Origin: Rutidosis leptorrhynchoides
Lineage: Eukaryota > Streptophyta > Magnoliopsida > Asterales > Asteraceae
NCBI RefSeq assembly: GCF_046630445.1
Contig: NC_092340.1
Coordinates: 19,074,001-19,138,000 of the forward strand
Length of the DNA: 64,000 nucleotides
Reading direction: 5' to 3'
Each line of letters begins with the position of its first letter. Within the stretch, counting starts at the first letter, position 1. Made by a program: the position numbers and the translations under genes. A model generated the notes under the pieces. It was not told the DNA's origin, did no database searches, and saw only the letters and a program-made list of their open reading frames with translations. Of this stretch, positions 13,985 to 25,207 are shown piece after piece.

Positions 13985-16900
13985 GTGGAAAACACTTTGT
14001 TACTAGCATGCAAAGGTGAAGATAACGGAGAATCAAATTTGTGGTATCTCGACACAGGTGCAAGCAACCATATGTGCGGTGACAAAAACATGTTTGTGGA
14101 GTTAGACGAGGTAATAAGTGGAAATATCACCTTTGGAGATTCCTCAAAAGTCCCGGTTAAAGGCAAAGGTAAGATCCTCATCCGCTTGAAAAATGGAAGG
14201 CATCAATTTATCTCTAACGTGTATTATGTGCCTAATATGAAGACAAATATACTGAGTATTGGACAACTCTTAGAGAAAGGCTATGATATTCACATGATAA
14301 ATCATAGTCTTTATCTGAGAGACCAAAAAGGAGGTTTGATTGCTAAGGTGCCAATGTCAACGAATAGGATGTTCTTGCTAAATATTCAACATGACATTCC
14401 ACGAAGTTTAAAAGCATGTTTCAAAGATAATTCTTGGCTTTGGCACATGAGATACGGGGCACTTAAATTTTGGAGGCTTAAAATTATTATCAAGTAAAGG
14501 AATGGTGAAGGGTTTGCCTCCAATTAATCACCCGGATCAAATTTGTGAGGGATGTCTTCTAGGAAAGCACTTCCGAAACAGTTTTCCAATAGAGGCTTCT
14601 AGTAGAGCGAAGAAACCTCTAGAAATTATTCACACGGATGTGTGTGGACCCATAAGCCCACCGTATTTTGGTAAAAATAGATATTTTCTTCTATTCATTG
14701 ATGATTTTAGTCGAAAGACATGGGTCTATTTTCTAAAAGAAAAGTCGGAAGCTTTTGGAATGTTCAAGAAGTTTAAAGCGTTTGTGGAGAATCAAAGTGG
14801 TCTCACCATAAAGGCGATGAGATCCGATCGTGGAGGAGAGTTTACATCCAAGGAATTCAAGGAATTTTGCGACAACAATGGCTTACGACGTCCTCTAACT
14901 CTTCCATATTCACCTCAACAAAATGGTGTTGCGGAAAGAAAAAATAGGACCATTCTTGATATGGCCCGGAGTATGTTAAAGAGCAAAAGGATGCCTAAGG
15001 AGTTTTGGGCTGAGGCAGTGGACTGTGCGATCTATCTAGTAAATCGCTCGCCCACTAGAAGCGTCAAGAACAAAACGCCCATTGAAGCTTGGAGTGGAAG
15101 GAAGCCCGGCATCTTACACCTTCGAGTGTTCGGAAGTGTGGCATATGCTCATGTGCCAGATCAGAAGAGGACGAAGGTCGATGATAAAAGCGAGAAACTC
15201 ATATTTGTGGGCTATGACTCAAGTTCGAAGGGTTATAAGTTATACAATCCCAAGACCGGTAAAGTAATCTCAAGTCGAGACGTGGTGTTCGATGAAGAAG
15301 CAACATGGGATTGGAATGTTCCCGAAGAGGAGAACTATGACTTTCTCCCTTATCCATTTGAGAGTACTGCAAAGAACGAAGAATATCTAGAAGTTCAAGA
15401 ACCTTCTAGTACACCATCTCCGCACTCTCCACATACTCCAACCACTACACCTAATGAAGTGACACCAACATCAGGAGGAGAATCAAGTAGGCTACAACAT
15501 CACACAAGGAGCATTGAGGAGTTGTACGAGGTAACACAGCCTATGGAGGATCTATCATTGTTCTGCCTTCTTGCCGATTGTGAGCCAATAAGCTATGAAG
15601 ACGCAACAAAAAGCCAAAAGTGGAAATGTGCTATGGACGAAGAGATTCAAGCAATCGAGAAGAATAATACGTGGGATCTTGCCACACTACCAAATGGACA
15701 TAAGGCTATTGGTGTAAAATGGGTGTACAAGGCCAAGAAGAATTCCAAAGGTGAAGTTGAAAGATATAAGGCAAGGTTGGTGGCGAAGGGATATAGTCAA
15801 CGAGCCGGCATAGACTATGACGAGGTATTTGCTCCCGTCGCTCGTCTAGAAACTATAAGATTGATAATCTCACTTGCGGCTCAACATAATTGGAAGATTT
15901 ATCAAATGGATGTCAAATCCGCGTTCCTTAATGGCCACTTAGAAGAAGAAGTCTATATAGAACAACCTTTGGGATACATCGTGAAAGGCCAAGAGAATAA
16001 GGTGCTGAAATTGAAAAGGGCCTTATATGGGTTGAAGCAAGCGCCTCGAGCATGGAATAGCAGGATAGACAAGTATTTACAACAGAATGGCTTTACAAAA
16101 TGCCCACAAGAGCATGCTCTCTATACCAAAGTAAGCAAGGAAGGAGATGTTATGATTGTGTGCCTATATGTGGATGACTTGATATTCACTGGCAGTAATC
16201 CCAAAATGTTTGAGGAGTTCAAGAAAGCAATGGTTCGGGAGTTCGAGATGACCGACATTGGACTTATGGCTTACTATCTTGGGATCGAGGTAAAACAAAA
16301 GAAAGAAGGAATATTCATATCCCAAGAAGGTTATGCGAATGAGGTGCTCAAGAAGTTTAAGATGAATGAATGTAAGTCAATGAACACACCGGTGGATTGC
16401 AATCTCAAATTGTCAAAAGATGATGAAGGATACCTGGTGGACCCAACACAATACAAGAGTTTGGTTGGAAGTCTAAGATACCTAACCTGCACGAGGCCAG
16501 ATATTCTCTACGGAGTTGGACTAGTAAGTCGATACATGGAAGCACCTACAATAAATCACTTGAAGGCAGCCAAGAGGATACTTCGCTACATCAAAGGTAC
16601 GATTGACTATGGCCTGTTTTATTCGCCTTCTAATCACTTCAAGCTAGTTGGATACAGTGATAGTGATTGGGCTGGAGACAAAGATGATCGTAAGAGTACG
16701 AGTGGTTTCGTGTTCTATATGGGAGATACGGCGTTCACATGGAGCTCGAAGAAGCAACCCATTGTGACTCTGTCAATGTGTGAAGCCGAGTTTGTTGCAG
16801 CAACATCGTGCACCTGTCATGCAATATGGCTCAGGAAGTTACTAAATGAGCTTTAATTTTTCAAAAGGAACCTACAGAGATATATGTGGATAACAAGTCT

Positions 16901-17134
16901 GCGATTGCTCTAGCAAAGAATCCAGTCTTCCATGATCGAAGCAAACACATCGATACAAAATACCATTACATAAGGGAGTGTGTTACAAATAAAGAGGTGC
17001 AGATAAAGTACGCGAAGTCACTTAACCAAGTTGCTGATATTTTCACAAAGCCCCTAAAACACGAGACATTTCAGAGATTACGGAATATGCTCGGAGTGAC
17101 GAAATCAAGTTTAAGGGGGGCTGTTGGAAACTAA
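13985..17134 (+). pseudogene. Copia pol (protease-integrase-RT-RNase H), two frame breaks
   Basis: In frame with gag: protease with LDTGASNHM near 14048. Then a run of four G at 14456-14459 shifts the frame by one, just before the integrase zinc-binding segment (GLPPINHPDQICEGCLLGKH). The long frame 14502-16856 holds the integrase core (HTDVCGP, SDRGGEF, then ERKNRTI for the D, D, E residues), RT with YVDDLIF near 16170, and the start of RNase H. A net -1 frame change near 16854-16868 precedes the end of RNase H (VDNKSAIALAKNPVFHDRSKH). The stop at 17132-17134 lies 13 nt inside the 3' LTR. The element cannot make a full polyprotein without suppression. Confidence 0.92.
17107..17121 (+). promoter_or_regulatory. 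Copia polypurine tract
   Basis: AAGTTTAAGGGGGGC lies immediately before the 3' LTR, the usual plus-strand priming site. Confidence 0.85.
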
Positions 17135-17501
17135 ACTTGATTTTGGGCTATGTGTTTTAGATTTGGGCTTGCAAGTATACAAATATTTTGGATCAAGATT
17201 ATAGCCCATTATGTAGAAGCTTCTTGTAATATGTAGTAGTGAAAGTGTGTAGAATGTGTGTAGAATAATCTTGTAAAATATCTAGGTCTAGAAATACTAG
17301 GAAATATCTAGATAGTAGTAGATGATGGAGTGATCTAGACTACTCCATTGAGTAGTATAAATAGAGGGCTTCACCCCTCATTTGTAATCAAGAAAAGCAA
17401 GCAATAAGCAATAAAAGAAAAGCTTTCAAGATCAATCTAACTTCTAAAAATCATCAATCCACTCTTCCACAAATAATATACATAACCTCCTATTTCCAAC
17501 A
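17122..17501 (+). repeat. Copia 3' LTR
   Basis: 380 bp. Differences from the 5' LTR seen by eye: G for T in CCCATTATKTAGAAGC, G for A in GTGTGTARAATG, and A for C in AATCAAGMAAAGC. Confidence 0.95.
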
Positions 17502-17648
17502 ATTGCGAATTGAAGTCCTTATTATCAAAATCAAGTTGCTTAAAAATCTTCCACATGCCCTTGTGATAGATCTCTAGAAAATTGATGACTCTTCGAAATC
17601 CTTAATACTTTTTTGACCTCGATGTATTCCGTATCATATACAGATATT

Positions 17649-17649
<1 letters not shown>

Positions 17650-17699
<50 letters not shown>

Positions 17700-17728
17700 T
17701 ACACACACACACACATATATATATATAC
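17650..17728. repeat. (TA)n/(CA)n microsatellite
   Basis: A TA tract, then CA-rich, then TA again. Confidence 0.95.
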
Positions 17729-17855
17729 TATTATTGCTATTACTACTGATATTGTTGATATTGTTGCGATTACTTTTGTATTTCAACTAATATAGCCACT
17801 ATGTTGTTATATAGAAGTTCCAAAAATTAAAGTGTATATTCTTCGATCTACTCTA

Positions 17856-18751
17856 TCAAACACGAAAGATGCATATTTGCAGTTCCAAACCGGCCACGTA
17901 TGTAGTAGTATTTTGTTGATATTCGTTGTTATCCTTCATCTCTCTGCCAGCGGCTGGTGACTGATCTAAACCTTTCATTATAATTGTTAAAGTGTAGTTC
18001 TCAACTTCTAATAAAAAGATTGTTTCATTTAGCTCTGCTTGTTCTGCTTCCAAAGCTTCGAGTACTTCCGTTAAAGTATCTTTTTCTTCCATTAAAGCAC
18101 CTCTTTCTTTCTGAACATCTAGTAGACATCCTGCCATATCACCATCGTTTTGAAAATTTGACAGTATCTTGAGTATCTTTATCTCGCGATATAGCTTCTT
18201 GATTTCAGTTAGTTGTTTACTGTTGTCGCTACATTGCTTGGTCAATTTATCCTTCAGATCGCCAATCTCTTTATTTTTATTACTGACTTCTTCCAAATCC
18301 CTCTCATGCAATTAATGCATGTGTGTCAAATTTCGTTGCAAATTGCAAATTGTAACGTTTCTGGCATCGTCTAACTCTTTTTACAGTTTGTCCTTCTCAG
18401 ATGCAAAGTCCTTTTTGAGCTATTTATTTGATTCTTTGTGATTTGAACGAGCTACTCTTAGCTTAGCCTCCGATTCCAAGGCACTTTTAATAGCGCACTC
18501 CATCTTGTACTTTTGTACTTCTGTTACATCTTTTACACTAGGTTTATTCTTGTTGATATCCTCCTCTGTTTCTACTTCTTCTGATTGTTTCTTAATAACA
18601 TCTTCATAATTGCACTGACCCTTCTCAAATGCTACAAGCAACTTTTTATGCCATTCCCTCATATTCATCATGTCAAGGCTAAAAGTATCAACCTAATCAG
18701 AAGCAGCTTTCTCTATCTTTTCAAGCACACTATCAATCTCATCAAGTAGTC
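17856..18751 (-). pseudogene. Coiled-coil protein exon with four in-frame stops
   Basis: After an acceptor (minus-strand TTTTTGTTTAG, exon start 18751) one unshifted frame runs to the stop at 17858-17856. It is broken by TAG 18695-18693, TAG 18422-18420, TAA 18383-18381 and TAA 18314-18312. The protein is rich in Glu, Lys and Leu with heptad-like spacing, for example IDSVLEKIEKAA, NKNKEIGDLKDKLTKQ and LEALEAEQAELNETI, so a long coiled coil is likely. No catalytic motif is seen and the family is not recognised. Like the F-box/LRR pseudogene it has nonsense changes but no frameshift. It may be one exon of a larger gene whose upstream part is absent. Confidence 0.55.
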
Positions 18752-19848
18752 CTAAACAAAAATAGTAAGTATTACTTAACAAATATGAGATAAGATATAA
18801 TCTTCTTGGTCATAAAAATAGTCAATTGATTTAATGAAACTGCTCGGCTAGTTATAGTGATATACTGACCTTTCAAACGATGATGGTTTTAGTGATATAA
18901 TCAATTAATTTAATGAAACTGCACAGTACATATGTATGAGGAATGATTCTCGGTTGCTTTAGTGGCCCTTGAATTTCATCTGTACAACAAATCATTAAAC
19001 AATCAGGTTGCTAACAGCTTTAAATCTCAACAATTATAACCAACTTTAGTTAACAGCTTTATAATTTGCAATTATAAACAACTTTTATAAGATAAAACTC
19101 AGCAAAAAAACAACAAACAACATATAAAATAAGTAAACAACATTAGTTTAACAACAACTCATACACCGAACACCTACTAAACAATAAACATGGCCTTTGG
19201 GCTTGAGCCCTAAACCTTTTTATTTTACACACCAACACCTATTAATCAATAGTTTTAACATCAATTATGCATCAATTTAACAACATTGGATCATCTTTTA
19301 ACAACAATTTGTAGCAAATTATTATGTAGATTAACAACAGAATTACATCAGGTTATAGAGCAAATAAACAACAAATTAACAACATGGTTTTATTGCATGA
19401 TTTGTTAAATAAAAATGCATGTTGTAGCCCCGTTTTTTCCAAATAAAATAGTCGAAATATATTAATTTCGTGTAAATTTTTTAAGAATTTATAGAGTACG
19501 CTAAATTATGAAAACTCACTTTGTGTAAATCTTAAAGATTTTATAAAAAAATCCCTGAAATAGGAGACACTTACAACTATTGATTTGCATAAAGATTCAA
19601 CATGACTATTGAACACCAGTGTGTAATGCTAAAAATTGTAATGTTTCAAACGAATATTGTACTCCAATGTGTAATGCAAGAAATCGGAATGTTTGTGAGA
19701 GTGTTACCTGGTCAGCTTTATATATTATCTGGACAATAGAAATGATAAAGTCTTCAAGGGTGAAAATGATGGAGGCTTAAATTTGTACAAAGAGGTACTG
19801 ATGAGATCTTTTGGTTGGCTTTTTACTAAAATTTAAGGGTGAAAGTGA
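18752..19848. other. AT-rich intergenic, no gene seen
   Basis: Rich in AACAAC and TTAACA words; no coding or structural feature supported. Confidence 0.5.
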
Positions 19849-20137
19849 TTAAAATCTATAAATTTCTCATTGGCTCAATGGTTAGGTGGTCATCAAGGTT
19901 TTGTTTACTTGTGGGTGGATATTGTGACTTTCGATCTTCTGTGATCTGGCATTTGTGTGAAAATCGGGTTATGATCCAGCACATTTTCAATGGGTGTGGG
20001 CTGCTAGCATTGGATTATGTGTACATGTCTTCATTATCTATTGATGTGTTGTCGTCTTTGTTTTTAGTTGTAGAGCTTATGTTATGGGATCCTCTATATT
20101 AGATCTTGTGATGTGGGGTTTTTTATTGTTTTTTTCC
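19849..20137 (+). mobile_element. Candidate tRNA-derived SINE
   Basis: TGGCTCAATGG at 19871-19881 fits the RNA polymerase III A box exactly. A poor B-box-like TTTCGATCT lies at 19929, and T-rich runs end the unit near 20116-20137. An 87-codon open frame over it looks incidental. The end is not proven and no TSD was found. Confidence 0.35.
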
Positions 20138-20800
20138 CATGGTTTCTAGCTTTTTAAAGGAATTATTATTCGATAATACATAATAATTACAATAATTTCA
20201 TCAACTGAATTGTTTTTAATTTTTAAAAACTAGTTCAAAAAAGATTTGTAATTTAGTTAATTGAAAAATATATTTTACCAACTTATAAGTTTCTTCTTTT
20301 TTTCTCAAAAAATAAAAAGTAGCATTCATCGAGAAAAGCTTCTTAAAGAATTGATTAGAAATTTTTTTTTCTAATAATTGATAAGAAAAAAAAGTTAAAA
20401 ATATCGAGAAAAACTTCTTCAAAAATTGATTAGAAAAACAATGTTTTTCTGATGATGGGTCAGTTAATGATCAATCTCGTAAAAAATTTCCTCAAATCAG
20501 TTTGTATCTTAATTCTTACAAAAAATTTAAAAAACCACAATTAAAGTTGATGTGTGTTGTATCAAATAAACCACCCCTATTTATATTACTTCCACTACAA
20601 AATAGATGGCTATGATTAAACTAAATGAATGGTTATATTAACCTACTATAATATTCATGTACATTGTTTTAGATATATTCATGAAGATTCCATACTATTT
20701 CAAAGAAAAAGAAAAGAGTTCTAGAGATCTTGTAATATGTTAAATCTAACCTATAATTTAAACTAGAAAAACTATTATCAATCAACACACAAATAGACAA
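20138..20800. other. AT-rich intergenic
   Basis: Contains two similar segments (GAAAAGCTTCTTAAAGAATTG near 20330 and GAAAAACTTCTTCAAAAATTG near 20406) of unknown meaning. No gene. Confidence 0.5.
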
Positions 20801-21245
20801 CTATAACACACAAATAGACAACTATTCTAATCATGTAGTAACAGAATAAAGGTAAATCTGATTTGTTCCACAATGAGCAGAATAATTCAAGAACTTAAAA
20901 CTAATTATTATTCTAAGTAAATGGGGGGTTTTGAGTTTTAATAAACACAAAAAGTAAATAAACAAAAATCAATGGAAACAACGGTATCCACTTAAAGTCA
21001 ATTCTCTTGGCTAAGATTGTTTCGTTTAAAGCGTTATAATAATTGATGTGGTGGTGACACTTCAATTATCCATCGATTTATACAATTTATTAGCAAGTAA
21101 TTAACCTATGATTTGTCAATAACCTAGATACAAGTTAACTCACCACATAGTAAAGTAATCATGCACTTAGTCTAGAGTTACTTTGATAAACCCTGGGCTA
21201 AACCGGTGTCCCGATTCAAATCACACAATCAAACAACTTTATACT
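20800..21245. repeat. Non-coding retroelement-like family, copy 1, left piece
   Basis: GTAAATCTGATTTGTTCCACAATGAGCAG near 20850 matches GTAAGTCCGGTTCGTTTCACAGGGAGCTAG near 43846 in the second copy. The sequence is interrupted by the solo LTR at 21246 and resumes after 24690. No protein is visible. Confidence 0.45.
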
Positions 21246-21773
21246 TGTCATGACCCGGATTTTTCCATGATTATATATTGAACAATATTAATATTTACAT
21301 GATTAAATGTTTCCAACATATTAAGCAATCAAACTTTTTAAGACTTGATTAATTGAAATGAATTTTATGTAAACGTGTGACCACCCAACTTGTCCTATGA
21401 TTCACGAACGTTATAACTTGTAAATAACATGATAATATATATATGAACTTATATATATATTTAACATGATGAAATGATAATTAAGTATCTCATTAAGTAT
21501 ATTAACAATGAATTATATACATAAAACGAGACTACTAACTTAAGGATTTCGAAACGATATTTATACGTAACGATTATCGTTGTAATAATGTCTTAATATT
21601 TATATATCGTATTAAGATATATTAACACACTATGTTATCATGATAATATAACAATTTAACATCCCATTAGATATAATAACAATGGAATTAATTACATTTA
21701 ACAAGGTCGTTAACATAAAGGTTTCAAAACAACACTTACATGTAACGACTAACGATGATTTAACGACTCAGTT

Positions 21774-21775
<2 letters not shown>

Positions 21776-21868
<93 letters not shown>
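21776..21868. repeat. (TA)n microsatellite in the solo LTR
   Basis: About 46 TA dinucleotides. Confidence 0.95.
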
Positions 21869-21872
<4 letters not shown>

Positions 21873-22668
21873 TATTAAGATGTATTAATACACATTTGAA
21901 GGACTTCAATACATATATCAAGCCACTCTTACTTAACAAAAATAATCACAATTGTATTCCCATTTGTTTTCATCGAGAATTCTACTCGTATTCGCTCAGT
22001 ATTTGCACTCGTATTATACCCAGCTTCTAGATGTATTTACTATTGGTATATACCAATAAAAATCTGCTCCTTAGCAGCCTTAAATGATTAAGGAACATGT
22101 GGAACTAACCATTTGTCAAGTAGCATGAATTATTTAGCAAGAAAACAAAATTAGGAATCTTTTCTTTCTTTATAAACTAAAAACGTTTTTATGCATACAC
22201 ATCATTTCTTCATTCCATTTTCTCATACTTACACTCCCAATTCTCTCTCAAAATACTCCTAACTTCATACTTGATCATCTTCAAGTATTTTTCCCATCAT
22301 TTAGCTTCAATTACAAGCTTTAATCATCATAAAAACAACCTAGAATCAAGAAGTTGCAAGATTACTTCCAATCTTTTTAATCAAATCCAACAACTCATCA
22401 AAGATCAAGAACTTCCATCTAATCTCAGTAAATTTTCATTCTTAATCAAGGTAATAATCATATCCAAGCTTTGGTTTAATTCCTATAAACATAACTACCT
22501 TAAATCAAGTAGTAATCTTACTTGAACTTGTTTTCGTGTCATGATTCTGCTTCAAGAACTTCCAAGCCATCAAAGATCCTTTGAAGCTCAAGTTATTTTT
22601 TCATCATTTCCAGTAGGTTTACCTACTATACTTGAGGTAGTAATGATGTTCATAACATCATTCGATTC

Positions 22669-22757
<89 letters not shown>
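22669..22757. repeat. (TA)n microsatellite with TATG interruptions
   Basis: TA repeats broken twice by ATGTAT. It occupies the site where the related LTRs have a short ATACATAT. Confidence 0.93.
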
Positions 22758-22758
<1 letters not shown>

Positions 22759-23477
22759 CTATCTTATTCGAAGATTTAAACTTGTAATCACTAGAACATA
22801 GATTAGTTAATTCTAAACTTGTTCGCAAACAAAGTTAATCCTTCTAACATAACTTTAAAAATCCACTAAACACATGTTCTATATCTATATGATATGCTAA
22901 CTTAATGATTTAAAACCTGTAAACACGAAGAACACCGTAAAACCGGACATACGCCGTCGTAGTAAAACCGGGGGCTGTTTTGGGTTGGATAATTAAAAAC
23001 TATGATAAACTTTGATTTAAAAGTTGTTATTCTGAGAAAATGATATTTCTTATGAACATGAAACTATATCCAAAAATCATGGTTAAACACAAAGTGAAAG
23101 TATGTTTTTCAAAATGGTCATCAAGATGTCGTTTTTCGACGAAAATGACTACCTCTTTCAAATATGACTTGTAACTTGTAACTCCGACTATAAACCACTA
23201 CTTTTTCAGTTTAGTTCTAAATACTACAGTTCATTATGAAACCATAGCAATTTGATTCACTTTAAACGGAGTTGTAATGAGTATTTGGCGAGCAAAACAA
23301 AATCTGCTAAAATTAACGTTGTATGGACGAAATTTATATTGAAAAAACTATATTAACCATATCCTTGATAACTTTTCCTAAATATATTTGGACATGTTAT
23401 CATTAGTATAACAAAATATTATAATCTTAGTTAATTCTGAGATTTTATATATATATAATAATCTTGGTACATTCCAT

Positions 23478-23605
23478 GACAATAAGTATACAATACGTTT
23501 TGATAAATCCTAAGACAATAAGTATACAATACGTTTTGATAAATTCTAAGACAATACGCATACAATAGGGTTAATGCAAAGACAATACGTATACAATACG
23601 TCGTG
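23478..23605. repeat. Tandem repeats with a 36-bp period
   Basis: Four units containing GACAATA(A/C)G(T/C)ATACAATA begin at 23478, 23514, 23550 and 23581; the last step is shorter. It is specific to this LTR copy within the window. Confidence 0.85.
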
Positions 23606-24690
23606 GGGTAATTCTGAGATTATATATATATACCGATTATTGGACTGTTGGACATTTCGGACTATTTTGGACTACTAACAAAGGACTACTAACATAAAAA
23701 TATTAAAAATTAATATATAAGTATTCTATGAACTTGTTTTATTTTATTCACATGTCGTATTATTATCTGAATCATTATTATTGTTATAGGTTCGTGAATC
23801 CAAGGATGACGGCCATATTTTTAATAAGCTGAAAACTTATTATTAATATACTTTTACTACCGTGAGTATATAGTCCTATTTTTAAACTCTAAAAATATTT
23901 TGGGATGAGAATACATGCATTTTATGTTTTACGCCATGGACGCAAGTACTTAAAATATATTCTACGTTGAGTTGTACCACATTGCATATCTTCCCTAATA
24001 TCTTGGTAACTAATATTTACATGTTGTAAGAACATGTAAGCGCGAATCCTATTGATAGATCTATCGGGTTTGACAACCCCAACCGGGCTAGTCGCTCTAT
24101 TATCGTAAACAGTTGCATAGTACTTCATTTTTACTACACTTGGTACAGTGCAGGGAGATTTCATAATAAAGGAAATATGCTACATTTATAGTTAAGTATG
24201 GATACCGAAGCGCTCAACAACTTATAGAATATCTTTATTGAAATATTTATAACTATGAAATCTTGTGGTCTATATTTATATCGATGCTAGCTTTAAACCT
24301 ATATAACTCACCAACCTTTGTGTTGACTGTTTAAGCATGTTTATTCTCAGGTGCTTAAGAAAGTCTTCCGCTGTTGCATTATCTGAGCAAGCTGTGCATG
24401 GAGTCTCATGCTTTTGTTTAAATGAAGTGTTGCATTCAATAAAACCTTTGTCATGTATTATATTCGACTGTTATGTCACATGTGTAGTATTTGGAAACCG
24501 TTGTATTATGGGGATTATTTCTTAAATAATCGCCCACTTGTTTAAAACATGCATTATGTATAATAAGGGTGTGTCTTTTTATGAAACGAATGCAATATTT
24601 TCTAAAATGTATCATATAGAGGTCAAATACCTCGCTATGGGACCAATGAATAACGTACCGCGTTTATAGTAATATGGACGAGTCTTTTCA

Positions 24691-25207
24691 ATACTACTCA
24701 AGATTATAATCCAAATTTAGGTTAATTCGGTGTCCTTATTCAACCTCACAACTAATTTAGCCGATTAATAGTTAATTTAATAACGTCTAATTATAATGGT
24801 TTCCCCGCAAATAACTCAACGAATCCTTAATTGTATGTCAATAATCTAGAAAAGTTTATTAATAACATTAATTATCGTTAACCTAATCAACAAACCCACA
24901 ATATAACTAATTAACATGCATAAGTAATGGTGGTTCTTCAGTTGAACATAACAAGAGTAATTAATCAATTATATATAATCATAAGATAACAATCCATCAT
25001 CAAAGTTCAGTCATCCAAGTGAATAAGAATAATTTAGCTACTCATCATCAACAAAAGATAGATAAACACAAAGATAAACAATTCATAACCATTGTGTTAA
25101 TAAAGAGTAACGAATAAAAGTTATCAATGATTACACGAGATCAAAATTGAATCTAAAGAGTTCAAATCCTAAGAACAATGAAAAAAACCAGAAAATGCGA
25201 CCTTTGC
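24691..25207. repeat. Non-coding retroelement-like family, copy 1, middle piece
   Basis: AT-rich DNA without a gene, lying between two solo LTR insertions. It continues 20800-21245 and is continued by 28232-28900. Confidence 0.4.

Larger units (their letters stand above)
12625..17501 (+). mobile_element. Complete Copia (Ty1) LTR retrotransposon, 4.9 kb
   Basis: Two 380-bp LTRs (12625-13004 and 17122-17501) start TGTTGGAAAC and end TTTCCAACA. They flank a PBS, gag, protease, integrase, RT and RNase H in Copia order (integrase before RT) and a polypurine tract. The flanking 5-mers are ATTGT (12620-12624) and ATTGC (17502-17506), a TSD with one mismatch. I count three differences between the LTRs, so insertion is recent. 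The gag-pol frame is nevertheless broken three times. The clade is probably Tork/TNT1-like, from overall look only. Confidence 0.95.
21246..24690 (+). mobile_element. Solo LTR, 3.4 kb, Tekay-like (TGTCATGACC...)
   Basis: Perfect 5-bp TSD ATACT (21241-21245 and 24691-24695). The start TGTCATGACCCGGATTTTTCC and the end region (CATATAGAGGTCAA..ACCTCGC) are homologous to the LTRs of element A at 49-62 kb, so it is a divergent subfamily of the same clan. No internal region remains. It contains two TA microsatellites and a 36-bp tandem array. Confidence 0.88.

Noticed and set aside
13655..14181. Antisense frames over Copia gag/protease
   Set aside because: Shadows of the sense-strand polyprotein.
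23478..23605. CRISPR-like spaced repeats
   Set aside because: Tandem units in a plant LTR with no unique spacers.
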